Shown here piece after piece: positions 26,289-34,696 of a stretch of DNA of 37,225 nt. This DNA comes from Candidatus Sulfotelmatobacter sp. (lineage in GTDB: Bacteria > Eisenbacteria > RBG-16-71-46). The stretch lies in assembly GCA_035498555.1 (NCBI GenBank), contig DATKAB010000082.1, positions 1 to 37,225 of the forward strand, given 5' to 3'. Numbering within the stretch: the stretch's first letter is position 1; every line of letters starts with the position of its first letter. The position numbers were made by a program, and so were the translations under genes. The notes under the pieces were generated by a model. The model made no database searches. It was not told the origin of the DNA and saw nothing but the letters and a program-made list of their open reading frames with translations.

Positions 26289-26669
26289 CGGCTGCTCCTC
26301 GTGAATTTCGGTGCGTTGACCGGCGCTGGAGGCCGGGAGATCACGCCGTCCGCAGGGCTCGATCCTGGCTGGAATCGCGGCCCGGCCGGCGGGAGGGATG
26401 GCTTCCTTGGCGGGCGTGCCCGCGCAAAGGACGGCGGAATCTACCCGAGGCCGGTCCGGCCCGGCAAGTCCGCCGGCCGCTTGGCGAAACGTCGATCGAC
26501 CGAGGCCGTGAACCGGCAACCAGGCCGCCTCGATCGGCGGTTTGGTGCAACGTGCCATGGCGGGAATTGCGGAGTGAGGCTGGCGCGGAGCGTGCTATTC
26601 TCGTGAGCACGCGCCACATCATCTCGCTCGAGAGCGAATCGTCACCTCGCCGATCCCCAGGAGCCCGTC
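26289..26669. other. 381-bp divergent intergenic region
   Basis: This stretch separates hppA (minus) from the secreted-protein pair (plus) and has no gene-like frame. I see the hppA ribosome site at its left end, a small GCGGGC/GCCCGC hairpin at 26410-26423, an imperfect hairpin at 26581-26616 overlapping a sigma-54-like element, and an AGGAG ribosome site at 26659-26663. No clear sigma-70 promoter could be assigned to either side. Confidence 0.6.
26581..26597 (+). promoter_or_regulatory. Possible sigma-54-type promoter before the secreted-protein pair
   Basis: TGGCGC with GG at 26582-26583 and GC at 26594-26595 (GTGCT) has the 10-bp spacing of a -24/-12 promoter and two mismatches to TGGCAC/TTGCW. 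It lies about 75 bp before the ATG at 26670. An imperfect inverted repeat (TGGCGC/GCGCCA) overlaps it, so it may be another kind of site. Confidence 0.28.
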
Positions 26670-27263
26670 ATGATCCGTGCGACTTGTCCCTCTTCCCCCG
26701 CCGCCCGGCGCGCGGCTCCGAGCCGCCTGGTCGCCGGCGGATCGCTGGTGCTCCTCGCTCTGGGCGCGCCGTTCGCTTACGCCGGCGGGGCTTCATGCAC
26801 CACCGCGAACGCGGCCTGCGCCGTTCACTGTGCTCAGGCGAACCGTGCAAACTGCACGGCGGCCGCCACCGCAACCGCTTCGTCGGGTGCCTCTGCCGCC
26901 GCTGCGGCAGCCACGACCCCGCTCCCCGCGCTGGCCGCCTTCGCTCCGCGCGGAGAGGCCGAGCTTCGCGCGGTTCGCGACCCGGAATCGGGCGGTTGGA
27001 CGCTGGCTCCGCTGTGGGCCACCGCGATGCCCCTGGAGCAGATCGCGGCGCGCAACTTCTCGTCCGACGGCCTGGTGTTCGAGACCCTGCCCGACGGCGG
27101 GGTGGCCGTGGACCTGCAGGGCCGCTTCCAGAGCTTCTCGGTCGCGCGCCGCGCGCTCAACGGCGAGCTCGAGAGCGGCTGCACGGATTCGCCGTCTTCG
27201 TTGTTCGAGTGGTTCTATGGGCTCGCGCCCTCGACCCCGCCGGTTGCGCGGGCGGAGCGCTGA
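26670..27263 (+). CDS. Secreted protein of unknown function with Cys/Ala-rich N-terminus
   Basis: I do not recognise this 197-residue protein. It has a signal peptide (about 1-39, ending near FAYAGG) and then a cluster of five cysteines in about 28 residues (CTTANAACAVHCAQAN followed by NC). An Ala/Thr/Ser linker follows, then a region without cysteines until CTDSPSSLF near the C-terminus (PEQIA-like MPLEQIAARNF, LPDGGVAVDLQGRF). The ATG has AGGAG at the right distance. The next gene, a secreted metalloprotease, starts 2 bp after the stop, so the two are almost certainly co-expressed. A role as substrate, chaperone or inhibitor of the protease is possible but unsupported. Confidence 0.75.
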   Translation: MIRATCPSSPAARRAAPSRLVAGGSLVLLALGAPFAYAGGASCTTANAACAVHCAQANRANCTAAATATASSGASAAAAAATTPLPALAAFAPRGEAELRAVRDPESGGWTLAPLWATAMPLEQIAARNFSSDGLVFETLPDGGVAVDLQGRFQSFSVARRALNGELESGCTDSPSSLFEWFYGLAPSTPPVARAER

Positions 27264-27265
27264 CC

Positions 27266-28957
27266 ATGCGCCGCTCGAACTTCGCGACCCTGCTCGGCGC
27301 AGCCGTGTTGTGCAGCGCGCTGCTCGCCGCCGTGGCCCATGCGGCGACCATCGTCATTCAGAACGGTGATCCCGCCGGTGTGGGATTCAACGACACGACG
27401 CCGGCCGCCCCGGTGGGTGGCAACCCCGGCACCACCATCGGCCAGCAGCGATTGAACGTGTTCAATCAGGCGGCCTCGATCTGGAGCGCGATCCTGCCCG
27501 ACCCGGTGACGATCGTGGTGCAGGCGCAGTTCACCGCGCTGTCTTGCAACGCCACCAGCGCCGTGCTCGGCAGCGCGGGTCCGGTCAACGTCATCCGGGA
27601 CTTCAGCGGCGCCGAGATCGGGTCCACCTGGTATCACGCCGCGCTCGCCAACAAGCTCGCGGGCGTCGATCTGATCCCCGCCAATCCCGACATCAGCGCC
27701 AATTTCAACGTGAACCTCGGCCAGCCGGGCTGCCTCACCGGCTCGTTCTTCTACTACGGCTTCGATCACAACGAGGGCACGAACATCGACCTGCTGGCGG
27801 TCGTGATCCACGAATTCGCGCATGGACTCGGGTTCAGCACGCTGGTGAACCTCTCGACCGGCACCATCTTCAGCGGCTTCAACGACCTCTACGAGCGGCA
27901 TATCCTCGACGACACCAGCGGCCTTCACTGGGACGCGATGACCGACGCGCAGCGCCAGGCATCCGCCGTCAACACCGGCAACGTGGTGTTCGATGGACCG
28001 GCCACCAATCTCAAGACCTCGACGATTCTGAATCGTCGCCAGCAGGTGGTGGTGAATTCGCCGCCGGGGATCGCCGGCACCTACACCAGCGGCTCGTCCA
28101 CTTTTGGTGGCCCGCTGACCGTGGCCGGCGTGACCGCCAGCGTGGTGCAGGCCGACGACGGCAGCGCCCCCAACAGCGACGCCTGCTCGCCGCTGATCAA
28201 CGCGGCGGCCGTGGCGGGCAAGATCTGTCTGGTGGATCGCGGCACCTGCCCGTTCGCGACCAAGGCCGAGAACGCCCAAGCCGCCGGCGCGGTGGCGGTG
28301 ATGATCGTCAACAACGTGGCGGGCGCGCCGGCGGAGCTGGGCGGCGTCGATCCGACCGTGACGATTCCCGTGCTCAGCCTGTCGATGACCGACGGCAACA
28401 ACATCCGGGCGCAGCTGGGCGGTGGCGTGAACGCGACGGTGGGTGAGAGCTCGATCCATCTCGCCGGCGCCGACAACAACAATCGCGCGCTGCTCTACAC
28501 GCCCAATCCGGTCCTGCCGGGCTCGACGATTTCACACTGGGACGTGAGCGCCGCGCCGAGCCTGCTGATGGAGCCGATCATCACCCCCGATCTCACCTCG
28601 TCGGTGGATCTCACGCGCTACGCGTTCGAGGACCTTGGCTGGCTGCCGCGCACCAGCGGTGTTCCGCAGTCACCGGTCGCTTCGCCGGAGCAGAGCTTCA
28701 ATTCGCCCAATCCGTTCTCGTCGAGCACCACGATTCATTTCGCGCTGGCGCGGCCGTCGTCTGTGGACCTCGCGGTCTTCGACCTCGGTGGCCGTCTGGT
28801 GAAGCGCCTCGCGCAGAGTCCGCTCGCGGCGGGCTCCCAGACCGTGAGCTGGGACGGCACCGACGCGGAAGGCCGCAGGATGGAGCCCGGCGTCTACCTG
28901 TACCGGTTGCGCGCCGGCGAGCAGCTCGAGTCGCATCGGATGGTGCTGTTCCGCTGA
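27266..28957 (+). CDS. Secreted zinc metalloprotease-like protein with PA domain and FlgD-type C-terminal domain
   Basis: The 563-residue protein starts with a signal peptide (about 1-28, ending VAHAA). The protease-like region contains VIHEFAHGLGFSTL with His182, Glu183 and His186; the residue three after Gly is Thr, not the His or Asp of typical metzincins. A protease-associated (PA) domain occupies about 275-395 (GKICLVDRGTCPFATKAENAQAAGAVAVMIVNN). The last 95 residues form a FlgD/Por-like beta domain: SPNPFSSSTTIHFAL, VDLAVFDLGGRLVKRL, WDGTDAEGR, then PGVYLYRL. That tail type is used for surface attachment or secretion in FCB bacteria. It is likely exported and acts outside the cell. It follows the unknown secreted protein by 2 bp. 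Confidence 0.87.
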   Translation: MRRSNFATLLGAAVLCSALLAAVAHAATIVIQNGDPAGVGFNDTTPAAPVGGNPGTTIGQQRLNVFNQAASIWSAILPDPVTIVVQAQFTALSCNATSAVLGSAGPVNVIRDFSGAEIGSTWYHAALANKLAGVDLIPANPDISANFNVNLGQPGCLTGSFFYYGFDHNEGTNIDLLAVVIHEFAHGLGFSTLVNLSTGTIFSGFNDLYERHILDDTSGLHWDAMTDAQRQASAVNTGNVVFDGPATNLKTSTILNRRQQVVVNSPPGIAGTYTSGSSTFGGPLTVAGVTASVVQADDGSAPNSDACSPLINAAAVAGKICLVDRGTCPFATKAENAQAAGAVAVMIVNNVAGAPAELGGVDPTVTIPVLSLSMTDGNNIRAQLGGGVNATVGESSIHLAGADNNNRALLYTPNPVLPGSTISHWDVSAAPSLLMEPIITPDLTSSVDLTRYAFEDLGWLPRTSGVPQSPVASPEQSFNSPNPFSSSTTIHFALARPSSVDLAVFDLGGRLVKRLAQSPLAAGSQTVSWDGTDAEGRRMEPGVYLYRLRAGEQLESHRMVLFR

Positions 28958-28969
28958 TTCGTGCCACGT

Positions 28970-28997
28970 GCGTCGCGCCGCTTGGCCGGCGCGACGC
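28970..28997 (+). terminator. GC-rich hairpin after the metalloprotease gene
   Basis: An 11-bp perfect stem (GCGTCGCGCCG/CGGCGCGACGC) with a 6-nt loop begins 13 bp after the stop codon. GGGTGTGAC follows, so there is no T tract. Its position suggests transcript end or 3' protection. Confidence 0.6.
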
Positions 28998-29018
28998 GGG
29001 TGTGACACTCTGCGGGCC

Positions 29019-29561
29019 ATGCCCACTTCGGAGCACCGGCAGATTCCGTACGTCTGCGATGTTCTGGTGCGCGAGCGTCCCTCCACCGTGCTCGATGTCG
29101 GCGCCGGCTACGGAAAATACGGCCTGCTCGCGCGCGAATTCGGCGGCGCCAGGCGCGTCGACGCGATCGACACCCAGGCGCCGCGTTTTCCCGTCTACGA
29201 CCACGTCTATCTCGGCGATTTGCGCGGGCTCGATTCGCTGCTGCCCGCAGACGCGCCGCGCTACGAGCTCGCGCTCTTCATCGACGTGATCGAGCACCTC
29301 GAGAAGGACGACGCCTGGAGGTTCCTCGATGCGCTCACCCGGCGCGCGCGCAAGGTGTTGATCACCACGCCGTGGGGATTTCGGCCGCAGCGGATCGAGG
29401 GCATGCCGTGGGAAACGCATCGCTCGGGATGGTTTCCGTGGGAATTCGGCCGGCGCTTTCGCGTCGAGCGCTGGCGGGTGTTCCCGGGACAGTACTCGCG
29501 CTTCCTCCACCGGCCGCGGCTCTGGCAGGTGCTGGTGCTGCTGTCCGCGCGCCCCGGTTGA
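29019..29561 (+). CDS. Class I SAM-dependent methyltransferase-like protein
   Basis: The 180-residue protein has the SAM-binding motif VLDVGAGYGKYGLLAREFG near residues 24-42, an acidic residue after the second strand (VDAIDTQ) and the motif ALFIDVIEHLEKDDAWRFLDAL, which is typical of small methyltransferases with DVIEHL. A later segment VLITTPWGFRPQR fits strand 5. The fold is short, ending soon after the core, so the substrate domain is minimal. The ATG at 29019 is selected to keep the conserved part near the N-terminus; the frame stays open upstream into the hairpin. Substrate unknown. Confidence 0.82.
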   Translation: MPTSEHRQIPYVCDVLVRERPSTVLDVGAGYGKYGLLAREFGGARRVDAIDTQAPRFPVYDHVYLGDLRGLDSLLPADAPRYELALFIDVIEHLEKDDAWRFLDALTRRARKVLITTPWGFRPQRIEGMPWETHRSGWFPWEFGRRFRVERWRVFPGQYSRFLHRPRLWQVLVLLSARPG

Positions 29562-29599
29562 GGCGCCGGCGGCGGGGCGGCCGGCCGGGTTGGCCGGCC
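29562..29599 (+). terminator. Nested GC-rich hairpin after the methyltransferase gene
   Basis: GGCCGGCC at 29579-29586 and 29592-29599 pair around a GGGTT loop, and outer GCCGGC repeats at about 29565 and 29606 may extend the stem. No T tract follows. It sits at the start of the 124-bp gap before the acyl-CoA dehydrogenase gene. Confidence 0.5.
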
Positions 29600-29685
29600 T
29601 CGGCAGCCGGCGTTAGTCTCGGGTTCCCAGTGGCCGATACCCCATCCAAAGGAGTGATGCGGGTTCGGGGAGGCAGGGAAAGATC

Positions 29686-31602
29686 ATGAGCGATCCCAAG
29701 TCGAGTGGACACGTTTCCGAAGCCGAAGCCCGGGCGGTCGCCGAAGCTTCTCGTGAGACCAGCTGGGAGGCGCCTTCGTTCGTACGCGAGCTGTTCCTGG
29801 GGCGACTGGCCCTCGATCTCATCCATCCCCAGCCCCAGCCGGATCCCGACGAGCAGAAGCGGGCCGCGGTCTTCTTCGAGAAGCTCGAAGTCTTTCTCCA
29901 GGACGTGGATGCCGACCGGATCGAGCACGAGGCGCGCATTCCGAGCGAGACCATTCAGCGCTTGAAAGAGCTCGGCGCCTTCGGCATCAAGATCCCGCGC
30001 GAGTATGGCGGCCTCGAGCTGTCGCAGTACAGCTACGGCCGCGCCATGGCCCTGATCGGCACCAAGAGCGGCGCGCTGGTCGCGCTGCTCTCGGCGCATC
30101 AGTCGATCGGGGTTCCCCAGCCGCTCAAGCTGTTCGGCACGCCCGAGCAGAAGAAGAACTGGCTGCCGAAGCTCGCGAAGGGAGCGATCTCGGCGTTCGC
30201 TCTCACCGAGAACGACGTCGGTTCCGATCCGGCCCGCATGTCCACGACCGCGGTTCCTTCGGCGGACGGCGCGCACTGGATCCTCAACGGCGAAAAACTC
30301 TGGTGCACCAACGGCGCGATCGCCGACGTGCTGGTGGTGATGGCGCGCACTCCGGGCAAGGGCGGCAAGCCGGGTCCCATCAGCGCCTTCATCGTCGAGA
30401 CCCGGTCGCCCGGCGTGGAAGTCACGGCGCGCCTCGAGTTCATGGGCATTCGCGGGATCGAGAACGCGCTGCTTCGCTTCCACGACGTGCGCGTGCCGAA
30501 GGACAACCTGCTCGGCGCCGAGGGCAAGGGTCTCAAGCTCGCGCTCGTGACGCTCAACACCGGGCGCCTCACGCTACCGGCGACCTGCGCGGCCGCCGGC
30601 AAGTGGTGTCTTCAAGTCTCGCGGCGCTTCGCCGCCGAGCGCGTCCAGTGGGGCAAGCCGGTCGGGCACCACGAGGCGGTGGCGCAGATGCTCGCCGACA
30701 TCGCGGCGCGCTCCTACGCCATGGACGCGGTCGCCGATCTCGGCGCGCTACTCGCGGATCGCGGCAGGAGCGACATCCGGCTCGAAGCCGCGATCGCCAA
30801 GCTCTGGAACACCGACGTCGCCTGGGAAGTGTGCGACGAGGCCGTGCAGGTGCGCGGCGGTCGCGGATACGAAACCGCGCGCTCGCTGGCGTCGCGCGGC
30901 GAGGCGCCGGTGCCGCTCGAGCAGCTCATGCGCGACCTGCGCATCAACCGCATCTTCGAAGGCACCAATCAGGTGATGCGCCTGTTCATCGCGCGGGAAG
31001 CGCTCGACGTGCACCTGCGCGTGGCGGGCGACGTGGTGATGCCGGGCGTACCGATCGGGCGCCGGCTCACCGGCCTCGTGCGCGCCGGATTCTTCTATCT
31101 GTTCTGGTATCCGAGCCGGTGGTTTGGCTGGGGACGCTGGCCGCGCTACGCCGAGTTCGGGAAGCTCGCCGGACATCTGCGCTGGGTGGATCGCACCGCG
31201 CGTCGCCTTGCGCGCCAGCAGTTCCACCTCATGGTGCTGAACGGTCCGGCGCTCGAGAAGAAGCAGGCGCTGTTGTTCCGGTGCGTCGACATCGGCGCCG
31301 AGCTCTACGCGATGGCCGCCACCTGCGTCCGCGCGCAGGACGACGTCCGCAGGAACGCCGCCGATCGTACGCCGATCGAGCTCGCCGACGTGTTCTGCCG
31401 GCACTCGCGCGCCAAGGTCGAGAAGCTGTTCGAGGACATCCGCTCGAACGCCGACGTCGCGACCTATCGTGTGGCGCGCGGCATTCTCGATCGCCGCTTC
31501 GACTGGCTCGAGAACGGCATCGTCGACGCGCCGGATTCCGCTTCGCCCGGCGCCGCGGCGCCGGCCGAGCGCGAGACGCGCCACGCCGCCGTCGGCCGCT
31601 AG
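29686..31602 (+). CDS. Acyl-CoA dehydrogenase (VLCAD/ACAD9-like, with C-terminal extension)
   Basis: It oxidises acyl-CoA to enoyl-CoA using FAD. The 638-residue protein has the three-domain dehydrogenase core at about 60-450: LGAFGIKIPREYGGLELS, AFALTENDVGSDP (FAD/acyl binding), LNGEKLWCTNG, and catalytic Glu425 in RIFEGTNQVMRLFIAREAL. About 200 further residues form a helical C-terminal domain as in very-long-chain enzymes, with a hydrophobic aromatic patch (FFYLFWYPSRWFGWG) that could associate with the membrane. An AGGGAAAG ribosome site precedes the ATG. DUF4126 follows after 15 bp. No other beta-oxidation gene is adjacent. Confidence 0.93.
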   Translation: MSDPKSSGHVSEAEARAVAEASRETSWEAPSFVRELFLGRLALDLIHPQPQPDPDEQKRAAVFFEKLEVFLQDVDADRIEHEARIPSETIQRLKELGAFGIKIPREYGGLELSQYSYGRAMALIGTKSGALVALLSAHQSIGVPQPLKLFGTPEQKKNWLPKLAKGAISAFALTENDVGSDPARMSTTAVPSADGAHWILNGEKLWCTNGAIADVLVVMARTPGKGGKPGPISAFIVETRSPGVEVTARLEFMGIRGIENALLRFHDVRVPKDNLLGAEGKGLKLALVTLNTGRLTLPATCAAAGKWCLQVSRRFAAERVQWGKPVGHHEAVAQMLADIAARSYAMDAVADLGALLADRGRSDIRLEAAIAKLWNTDVAWEVCDEAVQVRGGRGYETARSLASRGEAPVPLEQLMRDLRINRIFEGTNQVMRLFIAREALDVHLRVAGDVVMPGVPIGRRLTGLVRAGFFYLFWYPSRWFGWGRWPRYAEFGKLAGHLRWVDRTARRLARQQFHLMVLNGPALEKKQALLFRCVDIGAELYAMAATCVRAQDDVRRNAADRTPIELADVFCRHSRAKVEKLFEDIRSNADVATYRVARGILDRRFDWLENGIVDAPDSASPGAAAPAERETRHAAVGR

Positions 31603-31617
31603 GGCGCGCGATCCTCG

Positions 31618-32193
31618 ATGTCGCTCGAGCTGATCCTCAGCGTCGCGATCGGGCTGGCGTTGGCCGCCGCCTGCGGGCTGCGAGTCTTCGCGCCGATTTT
31701 CCTGCTCGGGCTCGCGGCGCACTTCGGCCGCCTGCATCTGGCGTCGGGATTCGCCTGGGCGGGCACCACGCCGGCGCTGGTGGCGCTCGGCACCGCCACC
31801 GTGGTCGAGATCGTCGCCTACTACGTGCCGTGGCTCGACCACGCGCTCGACGTGATCTCCGCGCCGGCCGCATTGATGGCCGGTGCGGTCGCCACCGTGG
31901 CCGTGCTCGGCGATCTGCCGCCCTGGCTGCGCTGGACCACCGGCATCATCGCCGGCTCGGGGCTGGCCGGCTTCACCAAGGGCGCCGCGGCGCTGCTGCG
32001 CGTCAAGTCGAGCGCCGCGACCGGCGGCCTCGGCAATCCCGTGGTCGCCACCGGCGAGTCGGCGGGCGCGGTGGGGATCTCGCTGCTCGCGCTGGTGGTT
32101 CCGCTGCTGGCGCTACTGCTGGTGATCGGGCTCGTCATCGTGGTCTTCCGGGTCGCCCATCGCGTGGCATTCGGCGGCCGCCCGGCCGCCTGA
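31618..32193 (+). CDS. DUF4126 family integral membrane protein
   Basis: The 191-residue protein is very hydrophobic, with about five membrane segments. It matches DUF4126 in layout: GLALAAACGLRVFAPIFLLGLAAHFG at the N-terminus, then VVEIVAYYVPWLDHALDVISAPAALMAGAV, a GAAALLRVKSSA loop, GNPVVATGESAGAV, and a final helix pair. Function is unknown in the family. The gene is close behind the acyl-CoA dehydrogenase (15 bp), so co-transcription is likely. There is no strong Shine-Dalgarno before the ATG. Confidence 0.85.
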   Translation: MSLELILSVAIGLALAAACGLRVFAPIFLLGLAAHFGRLHLASGFAWAGTTPALVALGTATVVEIVAYYVPWLDHALDVISAPAALMAGAVATVAVLGDLPPWLRWTTGIIAGSGLAGFTKGAAALLRVKSSAATGGLGNPVVATGESAGAVGISLLALVVPLLALLLVIGLVIVVFRVAHRVAFGGRPAA

Positions 32194-32240
32194 GCGCGGC
32201 ATTGCCCCAGGCCCACCCTTTGTGCAAAATGGCGACGCGT

Positions 32241-32290
32241 GCCCGCCAGGGAGGCGGGCGGCCGGCCGTCATGCCCTGATTCCGGCCGGC
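32241..32290 (+). other. Two hairpins in the DUF4126-ftsK gap
   Basis: GCCCGCC/GGCGGGC (32241-32259, 5-nt loop) is followed by GCCGGCC/GGCCGGC (32261-32290, 16-nt loop). No T tract follows. They lie mid-gap between DUF4126 and ftsK and may mark the end of the upstream transcript or sit in the ftsK leader. Confidence 0.4.
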
Positions 32291-32380
32291 AGGGTCGGCG
32301 CTGAAGCAAGTTCTCAAGTCTCGCGTGGCAGATTGTTCCGCCGACCGCAGTTGGTACCAGGGACGAGCCCTCCCAATCCC

Positions 32381-34696
32381 GTGGCCTCATCGATCTCCGA
32401 ACGACGACAGCAGCAGATTCTCGCGGTGACGCTGGCCGCCTTCGCGGTGTTGAGCGTGGCGAGCCTCGCGACTCATCGGAACCCGCTTCCGGGTCACGGC
32501 CCCTGGGACAGCCCCAACGCCTGCGGTCCGGTGGGGGCGACACTGGCGTTCGGGCTGGTGTGGTCGTTCGGGACCATCGCGGCCTTCGGAGTTCCACTGC
32601 TCGCGGCGCTGTGGGCCTGGAACCGGCTGCGCGGAAGGCCGGCGCTGCCGCTGGTGATCTCGTCGCTGCTCGGCGCGCTGCTGCTGTTCGAGATCTGCGC
32701 CCTGATGGGCCTCGCCGGGCTCGATCGCTGGCTCTGGACGGGAGCGTGGGGGCTCGCCGCGTCGCTCGCGCTCCATTCGGCGCTCGGCAGCGTCGGCTCG
32801 TGGGTGGTGGCCGGTGCGCTGTTCGGGATCACCGCGCTGGCCGCGAGCGAACTCGGCTTCCACTGGATCCACCATCTGGTGCATGGCGCGGTGCTCCGCC
32901 CGGCCGCCGGGCTCGGCGGGCTGTGGACGACGTGGCAGGAGCGGCGGGCTGCCGATGCGAAAGCTCGCGTCGCGGCCAGGAAGAAGGAGGTGCGCGAGTC
33001 GCGGAAACGCGAGAGCGCGGAAGAAGGCCCGCGCGTCATCGGGCTTCCCGACGTGGAGAGGCCGCGAGTCGCGGTCGCTGCTCCCGGCCCCGAACACGCC
33101 GACGAGGCCCCGGCGGCGAAGACCCTACGTCCGCCGCAGCTCGAGCTGCCGGGATTGCCACCCCGGCCGAAGCCTCAGCCGCGGCCCAAACCCGCCGCCG
33201 CGCCGTCGGCGGCAACGGGTTCGGGCGAGGCGCTCCCCTCGCTCTCGATGCTGGCGATGCCCGTGCAGCAGGAGGACCTGATCACCGCCGCCGATCTGAC
33301 GGCGGAGGCCAGCCTGCTGGTCGCGAAGCTCGGTGACTTCGGCATCGAGGGCAAGGTCACCGAGATCCACCCCGGTCCGGTGGTCACCACCTTTGAATTC
33401 GAGCCGGCCGCCGGGGTCAAGGTGAACCAGATCGTGTCGCGGGAGGACGACCTGGCGCTGGCCCTGAGGGCCCAGCGCATCCGAATTCTCGCCCCGATTC
33501 CCGGAAAAGGCGCGGTCGGCGTCGAGATCCCGAACCGGCGGCGCCGTACGGTGTATCTCCGCGAGGTGCTGTCCTCGCAGCCGTACGAGGCCAGCGACGC
33601 CGCGCTCAAGGTTCCACTGGGCGTGGACGTCGTCGGCCAGCCCTTCGTCTCCGACCTCACCCGCATGCCCCATCTGCTGGTTGCGGGAGCGACCGGTTCC
33701 GGCAAGAGCGTGTGCCTGAACGCCATCATCACCGGACTCCTGTTCCAGCACGGCCCCGAGACCCTGCAGATGGTGATGGTGGATCCCAAGATGCTCGAAC
33801 TCTCCGCCTACAACGGAATCCCTCACCTGGTGATGCCGGTGGTGACCGAGTCGAAGAAGGCGAGCCGGGCGCTGCGCTGGGCGGTGGGAGAGATGGAGAA
33901 GCGCTACAAGCTCATGGCCACCACCGGGGCCCGCAACATCGCCGCCTACAACGACAAGATCGACAAGGGCCAGGTGCCGGCCGCCGAGGAGGGCGCGCCG
34001 CCGCCGAGCCGGCTCTCCTACGTCGTGGTGGTGGTGGACGAGCTCGCCGACCTCATGCTCACCGCGCCCGCCGAGATCGAGGAGCCGATCGCGCGGCTCG
34101 CGCAGATGGCGCGCGCGGTCGGCATCCATCTGGTGCTGGCGACGCAGCGTCCGTCGGTGGACGTGATCACCGGCGTGATCAAGGCCAACTTTCCGTCGCG
34201 AATCGCGTTCCAGGTCGCGAGCAAGACCGACTCGAGAACCGTGCTGGACATGAACGGCGCCGAGAATCTGCTCGGGCACGGCGACATGCTGTTCACGCCG
34301 GCCGGCAAGCCCGAGCCTTACAGGGTCCACGGAGCATTTGTGAGTGAGGAGGAGAGCGCGCGCGTCGTCGACTTCTGGAAGGCCAAGTCGCAGCCGGGCG
34401 CCGCGCCGCCGCTCGCGACCGAAGTGGTGCTCCCCAGCGACGACGAGGCGGCGACCGACGAGTACGATTCCGATCCGTTCGACGACGAGCTGATTCGCGA
34501 GGCGGCGAAGCTGGTGGTCTCGCATCAGCAGGGCTCGACCTCGCTGCTCCAGCGCCGCCTCAAGGTGGGCTACTCGCGCGCCGGCCGGCTCATGGACCAG
34601 CTCGAGGAGCTGGGAGTGGTGGGTCCGTTCCAGGGTTCCAAGGCTCGCGACGTGCTGGTGGATCTGCATTGGCTGGAGGAGCGCGGCTTCGAGTGA
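32381..34696 (+). CDS. ftsK: DNA translocase FtsK/SpoIIIE
   Basis: It pumps chromosomal DNA across the septum and activates dimer resolution at dif. The 771-residue protein has four membrane helices in the first 190 residues, a Lys/Arg/Pro/Ala-rich linker (190-290) and then the alpha-beta motor. Walker A is GATGSGKS (436-443), Walker B is VVVVDELADLM (Asp553), and the QRPSVDVITGVIKANFP segment is typical. The C-terminal gamma winged helix (EAAKLVVSHQQGSTSLLQRRLKVGYSRAGRLMDQLEELGVVGP) is complete. The start is uncertain: GTG at 32381 leaves a short cytoplasmic tail before helix 1, but TTG at 32351 is also possible. It overlaps rimO by 4 bp. Confidence 0.95.
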   Translation: MASSISERRQQQILAVTLAAFAVLSVASLATHRNPLPGHGPWDSPNACGPVGATLAFGLVWSFGTIAAFGVPLLAALWAWNRLRGRPALPLVISSLLGALLLFEICALMGLAGLDRWLWTGAWGLAASLALHSALGSVGSWVVAGALFGITALAASELGFHWIHHLVHGAVLRPAAGLGGLWTTWQERRAADAKARVAARKKEVRESRKRESAEEGPRVIGLPDVERPRVAVAAPGPEHADEAPAAKTLRPPQLELPGLPPRPKPQPRPKPAAAPSAATGSGEALPSLSMLAMPVQQEDLITAADLTAEASLLVAKLGDFGIEGKVTEIHPGPVVTTFEFEPAAGVKVNQIVSREDDLALALRAQRIRILAPIPGKGAVGVEIPNRRRRTVYLREVLSSQPYEASDAALKVPLGVDVVGQPFVSDLTRMPHLLVAGATGSGKSVCLNAIITGLLFQHGPETLQMVMVDPKMLELSAYNGIPHLVMPVVTESKKASRALRWAVGEMEKRYKLMATTGARNIAAYNDKIDKGQVPAAEEGAPPPSRLSYVVVVVDELADLMLTAPAEIEEPIARLAQMARAVGIHLVLATQRPSVDVITGVIKANFPSRIAFQVASKTDSRTVLDMNGAENLLGHGDMLFTPAGKPEPYRVHGAFVSEEESARVVDFWKAKSQPGAAPPLATEVVLPSDDEAATDEYDSDPFDDELIREAAKLVVSHQQGSTSLLQRRLKVGYSRAGRLMDQLEELGVVGPFQGSKARDVLVDLHWLEERGFE

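Noticed and set aside
28982-28998. Sigma-54-like spacing TTGGCC...GC before the methyltransferase gene
   Set aside because: It lies within the terminator-like hairpin and the -12 box (ACGCG) does not match.
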